DNA of 31,075 nucleotides from Penium margaritaceum (taxonomy: Eukaryota > Streptophyta > Zygnematophyceae > Desmidiales > Peniaceae). Position 1 is the stretch's first letter. Each line of letters opens with the position of its first letter. The notes under the pieces are model-generated. The model saw only the letters and a list, made by a program, of their open reading frames with translations. It had not been told where the DNA came from and made no database searches. The position numbers were made by a program, and so were the translations under genes. Positions 18,396-28,585 of the stretch are shown here, in pieces. The stretch covers positions 105,691-136,765 of the forward strand of contig SZWC01006725.1 in the NCBI GenBank assembly GCA_023375785.1, written 5' to 3'.

Positions 18396-20999
18396 ATGAG
18401 TGCGCGGACATCTGAGCAGGCGCCCTGCGCGTTCGCTTGTTACTACTGTGGTGATGGACGTCATGGTTGGCGTCGCTGTTGGACGCGCCCTCGCGGCTGG
18501 CATCCACCTTGGCTACAGCCTCATCTGAGCCTGTGTCCTCCACTGCATACGGATCTGCTGGCGTTGGTATATCCCCTAGCTAGACCTCTGGAGAGCATAT
18601 TCGCCGAGATCCACGGCCTGCGGCAGACGGTGCAGCGACTTTGTGACCTCGTTGTCACTAAGCGTGCTTCTGCTACTTGTTTGTCGACGGCCTCTTCGAT
18701 CACATCTCCTCCATCCTCTCCTCCTTCCTCATCCGATGGTGTACCTTCAGCTCCACCTGCAAGCAAGTCCCAGGCTGCCACCATCCTTTCGATCCTCCAC
18801 TCAGCTATGACCAGGACGCCATCTCGCGATGACATGTCTTCATATAGTCGTTCTAGTCGAGTGACCCCGCGACGTCGGCGTCAGCGCTCTGCACGGTGTG
18901 CTCGTGCCAGTCTTGATACATCTTCCACCTCCTCGGCCTCCGTTGCTGTACATGTCGAGGGAGAGTGTGGTCACCGCGCATTGCGTGATGTGGCCGTAGC
19001 GACAGGATCTGCACTCGTGCCGGACCGTGGTGCCCGAACGTCAGCTCAGGCAGACTCAAATGATATGGTGACATCACATCGCGTGGAGTCTAGTCCCGAC
19101 ATGGCGTTCATGGTGGAGACTTCCGTGTCATCGAGCTCGACTTCCACGTCCGGGCTGGATCCGGATCTTCCGCAGCAGCAAGTTACATCAGGAGGAGCGC
19201 AGACACGGCGTCCTTGGGCGGTGCCACTCGCGGCTCCAACCAGTGGAGGCCCAGCGGCAGCACATGAGTCCCGTATGGATCAGGATGCGTCTACCGGACT
19301 TCTGGGAGAGTATATACAGCAGGCTCACACCAGTTCGGCGGAGATTGCAGGGCTTGAGACATGTATGTCATCGAGTTCCAAATCTACGTTGGGGCAGGAG
19401 CCGGACGTTCTACAGCAGCAGGTTGCATCAGGAGGAGTGTTGGTGCCGCGTGCTTGGGCGCTGCCACTCGCGACTCCGACCGATGGCGGCCTGGTAGTGG
19501 CACAGGAGTATTGTGCGGATCGGGATGCCCCATGCGGATCTCCGAGGGCGGTGGCGCACGAGATTCATACCATTACGACAGTAGTCACAGTGCATGAGCA
19601 GGGTCGGCCGGTTGGTCTTTTGGAGGTTGAGGCATTCTTGAGAGCAGCGGTTCTGAGAGACGTCGTTGGGACATATGCTGCAGTAGACATAGCAAGCTCC
19701 ACCGTCTTATCTGCGGTACATGAGCACCAGCTTCAGCGTGAGGAGTCGTCCATGTTCCTACAGTCTCTGGGTTCCCGTACCCACAACAGAGCAACGACAT
19801 ACATGACGTAGTCAGATGATGGTCCTTACTCTATCATCGAGCAGGTGGCAGCGACCAGCCTTCCCAGCAAGACACTACGTGAGCGCTAGTTACGCTTGTT
19901 GCTCGCCTTGATGGGCGTTGTCGAGCCGGAGTCCTACACACCTATGTCCACTACGGCGGCACTCGAGGACAGTGGAGGAGATCCCTACACGCAGATGAAG
20001 TCACCTTGTCAGAAGGAGCTGAGTTCTGCCCCTTCGTGTTCACCTGTTGGTGACCTTGCTGATCACATCGACGCTGAGAGTGGGAGTACCTGCACGGACG
20101 ACATTTCCACATGCTCCACGCACTCTGACGACTCATCATTCTCCTTCTCTCTCGGCATGCGACCGCTCACTCCTCGTGGGACAGACACAAGCTGTGATGT
20201 GGATGCGACACCTGCAGCTGCATTCGATGTTCCAGCGTCTCAGCACTTTGCGAGCTTGGTTGACCCCCAGGAGGATGCAACAGCACCAGTTCCATCGTCT
20301 TCAGTAGCAGAGATGCAGATGGCGCTGTACTCACAAGTTGTGCAGCCTGCATGTGCAGCATCCAGTGAGGCAGAGTTTATCCTACACCAGGTCAACATGG
20401 GCCACCTTGACATGTCTGAGGAAGATTATGCTGATCTGCAAGAGCGTGTAGTCATGCTACAGTGGGAGATGATGGCGATACGTGAGCGATTCTCAGAGGA
20501 GGGGAGCATCACTACTATCGGCAAGAGCCTTCCGCCAGCAGCATCTGGCACACCTATACTCGGGGAGGATTTTGTACGAGCTCCGAGTATGACGTCCGTT
20601 GGAGACACTGTCATAGGAGAGGTGAGCGTGCCTTCGGCTTCCGCCATCCTCGCTCCTGTCGACCCCATCATCGCTCCTCCTTCTTCTACTATAGCCATCA
20701 CGCACCTTCATCCGCCCGACTCACCTGCCCCATCGTCATCTTCATCCACGAGTGGTGATCTGGTTCGTCGCTCCAGCCCTCCTCCTCTAGCAGTACACCC
20801 TTGTGCCTCACAGTGTGCTATCCCGTATTGGAGGCCAGCTTCGCCACTTCATCCACGCACGCGTGCTGCTCGCCCATTCCCCTTCCTCCGGCGTACACAG
20901 ATGCATCGCGGTACAGCAGAGATAGGAGAGACTGTGAGTTGGGACCCTTGGCAGTCACGCGAGGACTGGTACACCCCAAGTGATGCAGTTGCAACGTGA
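18396..20999 (+). CDS. X long ORF: CCHC zinc-knuckle protein, Ser/Pro/Thr-rich, of unknown function
   Basis: From ATG 18396 to TGA 20997-20999 there are 867 codons, with two in-frame TAGs (19809 and 19887) that sit where Gln would fit. A CCHC knuckle CYYCGDGRHGWRRC occupies residues 15-28. Its CG-x2-GHGW core resembles the E2 gag knuckle, so a gag-derived N-terminus is plausible. Next come a short helical stretch (about residues 60-90) and long Ser/Thr/Pro-rich regions. An internal duplication repeats SSSS...LPQQQV.SGG and PWAVPLA...PT.GG, about 85 residues apart (roughly 19130-19540). Downstream is an acidic, coiled-coil-like helix around 20400-20500. No RT, integrase or protease motif is present. 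It could encode an RNA-binding structural protein. An upstream in-frame extension exists to 18360. Confidence 0.6.
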
Positions 21000-21318
21000 G
21001 GAGTCGTAGCCGGAGACACCACTTTGTCTTTGAGGGAGGGAGCCGACTCGCACGTGACAGGGGGAGCTATCTCTGCATGATGGATACACCACATGACTCA
21101 TCGCCCAGGATCTATTCAGCTACGACATCAGCATCTCCATCAAGGACATCGCTACCACGTTCATCTGCCCAGGGGGAGTGTTGTGTGGACCTCGACCTGA
21201 TGCGACGTCATGGGAGATGCATGGCGAGGTCCATGCTCTGCTATGAGCAACTACAGCATCCGACGTGTGACTCATGCTACATGCCTGCACAGTTGCATGT
21301 GGACGAAATCACACTATT

Positions 21319-21702
21319 GGTCGAGACCCGGACACTTGGTGGGTTGTACCAGTGTCATGAGGAGACCATGTGATCGTGTGTCTTGGTGTGTGTCTATACT
21401 GCGTGTGGCATGTGTATGCGAGCTGGGTCGCTCTTAGGGGTCGAGACCCGGACACGAGGTGAGTTGCACCCGTGTTACGAGGAGATCCTCCCTTGATCCT
21501 GTGTTTAGATGATGATGCGGTTGTGTTGGATTGCTCGTAGTGGTCTAGATCCGGGCACTGGTACCACCAGTGTCACGAGGAGATCCGCTTGTCGCCTGAC
21601 ATATGTGTGATGTGTATTACACTAGTTTGTGCACGTGTGCATCACTCCTCTCATGGTCGAGACCCAGACACTTGGTAGCATGTGCTAGTGTCTAGGGAGA
21701 CC
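21319..21702 (+). repeat. Array of four bulged-hairpin units before the X 3' LTR
   Basis: Units lie at 21319-21367, 21439-21487, 21542-21586 and 21655-21702. Each begins GGTC(G/T)AGA(C/T)CC, has a stem-loop of the form CAC-x-GGT loop ACC-GTG, and ends in AGGAGA(C/T)C or a close variant. Stem bases differ between units but largely keep pairing, for example ACACT-T-GGT/ACC-AGTGT against ACACG-A-GGTG/CACC-CGTGT. The outer GGTC and GACC can also pair in units 1 and 4. Two more unit types are in each LTR. Confidence 0.6.
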
Positions 21703-21810
21703 TTAGGTGGGTAGCAGAGGTGTGTGTGTGGTTGCTTGGTGCATATTGTGGTGTGGCATACATTGTTCCATGCCTTCGTTCATTCGTTCTGGCGTGGACG
21801 GCTATGTCAG

Positions 21811-21820
21811 CCAGGGGGAG
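21811..21820 (+). other. X polypurine tract
   Basis: CCAGGGGGAG ends directly at the TGTTGG start of the 3' LTR, as expected for the plus-strand primer. Confidence 0.75.
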
Positions 21821-22136
21821 TGTTGGTTTGTGTGGCTTCCACCCGTCACGACCGACAACGCTGGTTTACCGATATACCCACATTCGGGGTATATGGTAGA
21901 GGAGGGCGTGACGACACGACGGGCCTCTGGACTGCACCGAGACTTCTCCAGCACCTACTACAGCGCCGGCGAGACGCGATCGATGCGTTCCGGTAGCCCT
22001 GTTGGCTTCTCCGGAGTTAGGAGAGTTTTTTCGGTGGGTTCATACCCGTGCACCCGGTGGACTGTACCGGTGCGACGAGGAGACCCGGTGGCTGTACTAG
22101 CGATTCCGATGTTCGGAAAGCTGTTTTGGATGTCTA
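21821..22136 (+). repeat. X 3' LTR, left part
   Basis: It matches 15854-16169. It breaks off after TGGATGTCTA, where E3 begins. The last five bases GTCTA are the left target duplication of E3. Confidence 0.88.
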
Positions 22137-22306
22137 TGTTATTTCTGGTATGCCCCTTGTCCAGTCAGCGGCAGATTTAGGCAGGCATGCACTGCTCTAC
22201 GGAGCAAGTCCCCCGCAGGACGAACCGGGTATGCACTTCGCTTGTAGCGCAAGTCCCCCAGGTCCGCTCCTTGGATTAAATGAGCAAGCGGATTAATTCC
22301 AAGATC

Positions 22307-22323
22307 GCGGGTTCAAGTCCCGC
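22307..22323 (+). other. tRNA T-arm/B-box-like motif in the E3 LTR
   Basis: GCGGG-TTCAAGT-CCCGC is a perfect 5-bp stem with the 7-nt T-loop consensus, containing the pol III B box GGTTCAAGTCC. It recurs at 22719-22735 and 28162-28178. I cannot fold a complete tRNA around it. Confidence 0.6.
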
Positions 22324-22553
22324 CTAGGGCGCTAGGTCGCACGCCTAAAGGGGGCTAAGGTGCGCGAGCACCTAGGGCCTAAAGTGCGCGCGCACCACCC
22401 TAGAGATCGCGCTAGGGCGCCTCGGCCTCAAGCCAAGGCACCCAAGCTCGCCACTGCTATATGTACTACTCATTTGCTCATTCTAAGTATCCACTTCTTA
22501 CCCTTGAGACTTGTGCTGAAAACTAAGGCATAAGTTGGCCAACCAAGGGCAGA

Positions 22554-22560
22554 TATAAAA
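22554..22560 (+). promoter_or_regulatory. E3 LTR TATA box
   Basis: TATAAAA in the context GCAGATATAAAAGACTTGGG is the best pol II promoter match in the window. It is also at 22966 and, in the 3' LTR, at 28410. Confidence 0.6.
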
Positions 22561-23151
22561 GACTTGGGACAAGCTAAAAGGGGAAACCGAGAGGCCACGG
22601 AAGGGACAAGCTTTGTGAGCTGAACAGNAGGACGAACCGGGTATGCACTGCGCTTGTAGCGCAAGTCCCCCAGGTCCGCTCCTTGGATTAAATGAGCAAG
22701 CGGATTAATTCCAAGATCGCGGGTTCAAGTCCCGCCTAGGGCGCTAGGTCGCACGCCTAAAGGGGGCTAAGGTGCGCGAGCACCTAGGGCCTAAAGTGCG
22801 CGCGCACCACCCTAGAGATCGCGCTAGGGCGCCTCGGCCTCAAGCCAAGGCACCCAAGCTCGCCACTGCTATATGTACTACTCATTTGCTCATTCTAAGT
22901 ATCCACTTCTTACCCTTGATACTTGTGCTGAAAACTAAGGCATAAGTTGGCCAACCAAGGGTAGATATAAAAGACTTGGGAGAAGCTAAAAGGGGAAACC
23001 GAGAGGCCACGGAAGGGACAAGCTTTGTGAGCTGAATAGTGTGGAAACATGATCCTGAGGGGGATATCTTCTCATAGCTGAAATGCTATGAGCGGTCGGC
23101 AGATGTCACCGTACTCCGTTTTCTAGACCATTTGCCTCAGGCGGGTTGACA

Positions 23152-23613
23152 AAGGGTTATGGGCCTACACTGATCAGTGACCATTGCAAACCCTCCGCTC
23201 ACATAAGTGGCAAGTTCATCGGCATCCAGGACTCGCGGCGTTGAAGACTCGGCTCCATCTGCCCCATCGGCGGCCTACCTAGGCCTAAGGTGCGTACAAG
23301 TGTGAGAGGACGGACACGAGTTCGGCTCGTGGTCCAAACCGCTCTCCACGAACAAGGAACGAGGACACGCTCTGCCCTTGTGGGTATGACCCTCGAGTCC
23401 TAACGAGACAAGCTCTGCCCTTGTGGATACGACCTCATGTCTGTGGGAGCACTTCCTCCACCATAGCTAGGGGCCATCGGCTAGAGTGGCATGCAACGGA
23501 CTGCACCTTGACAACTCGATAGCAGACATCGGCCTCATCAGCGAACATCGGTCTCAACGAAGCAGAGGAGAACGCACAGATTCAACGAGAGGACCGCTGA
23601 CCGACTCGGCACC
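23152..23613 (+). other. E3 leader, non-coding
   Basis: The region lies between the 5' LTR and the gag ATG. I see no clear primer-binding site. A short direct repeat (AAGCTCTGCCCTTGTGG-type) occurs near 23365 and 23410. No gene is seen. Confidence 0.6.
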
Positions 23614-24454
23614 ATGCCGGAAAGTCAGGCGCTCACTCTCCCCTCAAGGCCCGCCGAGTTGGACGCGGCTAATGCCATAGCAAGGTTCGATGGCAAAGCC
23701 TTTGGTACCTGGAAATGGCAGTTTGAGGTGGTAATGAGGGTGCAAGGGTACCTGAAGATGCTGCAAGGGACGGAGGTGGAACCCGAGGACGAGACAAGCC
23801 AAGAGCACGATGCTTGGCAAGAGTGCAACGACATTGCATTGGCGCTTCTCGTCACTTCAATCTCTCCGTCCCTCCTATCCCACATCGAGGGGTGCATAAC
23901 AGCAGCTCAGGCTTACACCAAGTTGACGAACGTGTACCAATCGACCTCCCTTGCTAATCGGTTGTTCATCCTGCAATGCCTCATCGGATTGCGGGTGGGC
24001 GAGGGAGAGTCGATCCCCGACTTCCTCAAACAGTTCGAGGGACTGCTTCAAGAAGCCCGTGCAATGTCCTGGCATCTCGACCAAGCCATGCAAGCCATGA
24101 TCCTCCTCATGGCCTTGCCGCCAAGCTGGGGCCCAATGATCACCACTCTGGGTGGTTGGGCAGAGTCAGAGCTCACGTATCCACGTGTCTCCGAGTACGT
24201 GCACAATGAGGCCATGCGGCATCATCAATAGGCGCAGCAACGGCATCATCAATAACGCAGCGTATGCGAGTGGCTCAAGCGGCACTAACTCCAACCAATG
24301 TAACAGTTGAAGCAGTGGCGATGGCGGGAAGAATGCCAAGAAGAAGGGCAACTGCCATAACTGCGGGAAGGTAGGGCACTGGGGTAGGGAGTGCCGAGCT
24401 CCCAAGAAGGAAGGCGGCGGCGGTGGGAGTGGGAACAGCAACCACAGCAAGAAG
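23614..24454 (+). pseudogene. E3 gag (capsid and zinc knuckle), frameshifted once
   Basis: ATG 23614 opens a copia-type gag: FDGKAFGTWKWQFEVVM near 23688, AWQECNDIALALLVTSIS, and a LIGLRVGEGESIPDFLKQFE helix near 23980. The frame ends at TAG 24229 after HHQ, where a CGGCATCATCAATA segment is duplicated. Downstream, frame 2 carries a Ser/Asn-rich spacer with a TGA at 24308, then an intact knuckle CHNCGKVGHWGREC at 24353-24394. Role: particle assembly and RNA binding. The frameshift may be mutational, or the local duplication may have displaced a former continuous frame. Confidence 0.85.
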
Positions 24455-27400
24455 GTGGACAGCTCAATGAGCATGATGGCGAAGATCGACCCTTCGGCGA
24501 AGGGGTCGGCACTACTTCGGCCTGGAGCCTTCGGGCTTGACTCAGGCACCGACTACCACACCTCCAGCGAAGCGTGTGGATTCTCTGCTCTCACACCGTC
24601 CACCGCCAAGTTCCGGTGCGCCAATGGCGGCATCGAGTACGCAACGGGTGAGGAAGAGAAAGTTGTGCGAACTCAGCTCAATGGAGCTGAGAAGGAGTTG
24701 CGGCTTCAAAACGTGGTCTACATGCCCACATTCGCCACAATCCTCCTGTCTATCTCTCGGATGACCGATCACGAGATGACGGTGATATTCACCTAGAAGG
24801 AGGCGGTGATCCTTAAGAACGAGGATGTCACCGTTTCCTACGCCACATCAGACCTGATCGCCCAGGTGCCAAGAACCGACGGGCTCTACGTGCTGCAGAC
24901 TGAGAGCGCTGACGAGGGGCACGCTGCGACGGCAGAGGCAGTAGCGGACGATGCACCACCGGTGAAAGCCAAAGCACCATCCAAGTCGCCTGCTGTGGCA
25001 ACCAAAGACGCGGGAGCAGCAACTGCTTCGTTGTGGCACAGACACCTTGGGCATGTGGCTGACAACACCTTGCAGGTCATGCAGGATCAAAAGCTGGTAC
25101 GCGGGCTGGAAGGGTGCGCGCTGAAGGATGGGCACAGTCAGGGGTGTGAGGCTTGCCTACAAGGCAAGACGAAGCGGAAACGCTTCACCAAGAACGGTCG
25201 CAGAACGGAGGCCATACTCGACCTGATCCATAGTGACATGTGCGGCCCAATGCGCACAGTGTCCAACGGCGGCAGCAAGTACTTCCTCACCTTCATCAAC
25301 GACTACTCCATAAAAGTGTTCGTCTACTTCCTCAAAAACAAAGGAGAGGTGCTGGAAAAGCTGCAGGACTTTGTCGCCATGGTGGAGCGGCAGACTGGAA
25401 AGAAGGTCAAGGTCTTGCGTAGCGACAACGGCGGAGAGTACGTGGGGTGCAAGCCGTGGCTCAAACAGCATGGCATCGACCACCAAACGACCACCCCCTA
25501 CACACCGCAGAGCAACGGCATGGCCGAGCGCATGAACCAGACCATTCTGGGCATGACGCGAACCATATTGTTTGACTCAAAATTGCCACCGCGCTTCTGG
25601 GCAGAAGCTGCGCGCACCGCCTGCTACCTCATCAACCTCATGCCAGCCGCAGCACTGCGCAGCAAGGGGGCGAGTACGGAGTAGAGCAAGGAGCGGATGA
25701 CGCCACAGGAGGCGTGGTCAGGCAAGAAGCCTGATGCCTCTCACTTGAAAGCATTCGGCTGCACCACTTGGGCCAAGGTCCAAGACGGGCAGGGAGGCGG
25801 CAAATTAGATGCACGTGCGCGCAAGTGCGTGATGGTCGGCGATGAAGCCGCGCACAAGGCGTACAGGCTGTGGGACCAGGCAGCTGGGAGAGTCTTCACC
25901 TCCCGAGACGTAGACTTCAAGGAAGAGTCAAACGGAAAGGAAGATTTGCTCGACCCCGAGGATTCTCCCAAACAGGGAGAGTGGATTGTGCTGCTGAAGG
26001 CAGGAGATGTACCCCCTCCTAACTGGTGTGGAACGCCAAAGCTGCAGGTAGTGACAACTGCCGACACAGGGAGAGCGTCCGCTCAGGCTGAAGCGGAGAC
26101 GGATTCCGACACCGTGTCGGAGACGTCCGAGGCCTCTTCGGAGGCCAGTGGCTCTACACCTCCTGCTACCTCATCTGGGGAAGCACAGCAGCAGCAGCAG
26201 CATGAGCAGCCAGCACCAACACCGCTAAGGCGCAGCACGCGCCAAAGCAAGCCTGTGCAGAAGTACAACGCAGGGAATGCCGAGTGGACCGGCCTGAGCT
26301 GGTCGTGCCTTGCGCAGGGAGAGCCAAGCACCATCGCTGAAGCTCTCTCGCGGCCGGATGCCGCAAAGTGGAAGGAGCCGATGGAGAGCGAGCTGGCCTC
26401 CATCAAGGAGAATGGTACGTGGGAGCTGGTGGACAAGCCACCCAACGCTCACGTGGTGGGCGTGAAGTGGGTCTTGCGCGTGAAGCTGAAGCAAGACGGC
26501 AGCATCGACAAGTACAAGGCGAGAGTAGTGGCAAAGGGATTCTCACAGAGAGCAGGGTCTGAGTACGATGAGACCTACTCTCCTGCCGCCGCCTTTACCT
26601 CGATCCGATCCTTGCTGGCTGTGGCTGCTGCACGCGACATGGAAATTCACCAAATGGACGTCAAGACGGCTTTCCTCTATGGGAAGCTGGACAAGGAGAT
26701 ATTCATGGAGGTGCCCGAGGGGGTCGAAGCCAAACCCGGGCAAGTTTGCTGGCTGGTCAAAGCGCTCTACGGGCTGAAACAAGCCCCAAGGATCTGGTAC
26801 GAGGAGATGGATGGCTTCATGGCCACCATAGGCTTCGCGCACTGCCACAACGATCCAAGTGTGTATGTGTGTGCGGATGACCAAGGCCTGCTACTGGTCG
26901 CACTGTATGTGGGTGATCTGATTCTGAGCTCTACCTCCAAGAAGGCCCTTGTGGTCCTCAAAGAGCAGCTGAGCAACAGGTTTCAGATGAAGGACATGGG
27001 AGAGCTCGAGTACTACCTCGGCATCGCCATCCACCGCAACCGAGCAGCAGGCACCATCGAGCTCAACCAGACGAAGTACATCACGGAGGTGCTTCGGCGT
27101 TGCGGCATGGAAGACTGCAAACCCCTCAACACTCCTCTCCCCACTGACACCAAACTCACCTCTTCTCACTCCCCCAGCACGGAAGCAGAGCGTCGTGAGA
27201 TGCAGAATGTCCCCTACCAGTCTACGGTAGGGAGCATCATGTATGCCATGGTTGGCACACGGCCTGACATCGCGTTTGCTATGGGGCTGACCAGTCGGTA
27301 TGTGGCCAACCCTGGGCCACTCCACTGGCAGGCCGTGAAGCGGATTCTCCGCTACCTTAACATGACACGGCACTGGGGGTTGCGCTACGGTGGCCTCCAA

Positions 27401-27898
27401 GGAACAGACCCTCTGCGCCTCAAATGCTACACCGACGCAGACTGGGGAGGCAATCTTGACGATAGGACGTCCACCTCAGGATTCGTGTGCATCCTGAACG
27501 GCGGAGCTGTCTCTTGGGCGAGCAGAAAGCTGGACTGCGTCTCGATCTCCACTGCTGAAGCTAAGTACATCTCACTCTCAGAAGCGTGCAAGGAGACACA
27601 GTGGCTACGCAGTCTGCTTGTTGACATGCAAGCACTGCAGAAGGAGGCAACTGTCGTGCACGTTGACAATAAGAGCGCGATTGACATCGCGTACAATAAT
27701 GTGCTCTCCAGGCGGACTAAACACATCGACATCCGCTACCACTACACACGCAAATTGGTCGCCAAGAACGTGGTGGATCTGCAGGACGTCGGGACAAAGC
27801 AGATGCTTGCGGACTTCCTCACAAAGCCGCTTAATGGTGACCAGCACAAGGTTGGTGCACAGGGCATCCGACTGGTAAGCGCTACAGACGAGGGCTGA
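24455..27898 (+). pseudogene. E3 pol: protease, integrase, RT, RNase H, with two TAG stops and a mutated RT active site
   Basis: The protease motif is LDSGTDYHT (Asp codon 24539), instead of the usual DSGA. A pre-integrase zinc part WHRHLGHV...CEACLQGK spans about 25034-25166. The integrase core has the triad in LIHSDM, RSDNGGEY and GMAERMNQT. RT follows from about 26360 with VAKGFSQ, HQMDVKTAFLYGKL and ALYGLKQAPR. The active site is YVGD at 26906-26917, not YVDD. RNase H has YTDADWGGNLDDRTSTSGF and STAEAKYISLSEACKETQW, then RTKHIDIRYHY and ADFLTKPL, to TGA 27896-27898. TAG stops at 24794 and 25682 both stand where Gln fits. From 25697 on, 733 codons are uninterrupted. Confidence 0.93.
26906..26917 (+). 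other. E3 RT active site YVGD
   Basis: TAT GTG GGT GAT replaces the Tyr-Val-Asp-Asp of copia RT. The first Asp is a metal-binding catalytic residue, so this copy is predicted to be inactive despite an otherwise intact RT. Confidence 0.85.
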
Positions 27899-27978
27899 AG
27901 AGGCGGCCTGACACATTGAGGCCGACATCGCAGGGCTTCGGGCCACTGCAAGAGTCTAGTCGCAGATGGACATAGGTG

Positions 27979-27991
27979 CAAGGGAGAGTTT
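27979..27991 (+). other. E3 polypurine tract
   Basis: CAAGGGAGAGTTT precedes the 3' LTR start TGTTATTTC. The purine core is AAGGGAGAG. Confidence 0.55.
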
Positions 27992-28585
27992 TGTTATTTC
28001 TGGTATGCCCCTTGTCCAGTCAGCGGCAGATTTAGGCGGGCATGCACTGCTCTACGGAGCAAGTCCCCCGCAAGACGAGCCGGGTATGCACTGCGCTTGT
28101 AGCGCAAGTCCCCCAGGTCCGCTCCTTGGATTAAATGAGCAAGCGGATTAATTCCAGGATCGCGGGTTCAAGTCCCGCCTAGGGCGCTAGGTCGTGCGCC
28201 TAAAGGGGGCTAAGGTGCGCGAGCACCTAGGGGCCTAAAGTGCGCTCGCACCACCCTAGAGATCGCGCTAGGGCGCCTCGGCCTCAAGCCAAGGCACCCA
28301 AGCTCGCCACTGCTATATGTACTACTCATTTGCTCATTCTAAGTATCCACTTCTTACCCTTGAGACTTGTGCTGAAAACTAAGGCATAAGTTGGCCAACC
28401 AAGGGCAGATATAAAAGACTTGGGACAAGCTAAAAGGGGAAACCGAGAGGCCACGGAAGGGACAAGCTTTGTGAGCTGAACAGTGTGGAAACATGATCCT
28501 GAGGGGGATAGCTGAAATGCTATGAGCGGTCGGCGGATGTCACTGTACTCCGTTTTCTAGACCGTTTGCCTCAGACGGGTTGACA
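27992..28585 (+). repeat. E3 3' LTR (594 bp)
   Basis: It matches the 5' LTR without the 412-bp duplication and without a 10-bp TATCTTCTCA segment seen at about 23067-23076. TATA at 28410 and the T-arm-like motif at 28162-28178 are present. Confidence 0.9.

Larger units (their letters stand above)
22137..23151 (+). repeat. E3 5' LTR with a 412-bp internal duplication around a single N
   Basis: It is about 420 bp longer than the 3' LTR. The segment starting AGGACGAACC at 22217 recurs at 22629, directly after the N at 22628. The two copies are not identical (for example GGGCAGATATAAAAG against GGGTAGATATAAAAG). A TATA box TATAAAA lies at 22554 and 22966. GC-rich inverted repeats of the CCTAGGGCGC type lie at 22323-22440. 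Confidence 0.85.
22137..28585 (+). mobile_element. E3: young, nearly intact Ty1/copia element nested in the X 3' LTR
   Basis: LTRs are 22137-23151 and 27992-28585, starting TGTTATTTC and ending GGTTGACA. The target duplication is GTCTA on the left (22132-22136) and GTCTG on the right (28586-28590); the uninterrupted X 5' LTR has GTCTG. LTR copies differ by only about 2-3% where I compared them. The internal part encodes gag and a complete-order pol with one frameshift and few stops. It has neither an obvious initiator-tRNA-Met PBS nor a CAG leader, so it is from a different lineage than E2 and X. Confidence 0.94.

Noticed and set aside
22260..22340. A complete tRNA gene in the E3 LTR
   Set aside because: Only the T-arm is convincing. 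I found no matching 5' acceptor strand, D-arm or anticodon stem at the right spacing.
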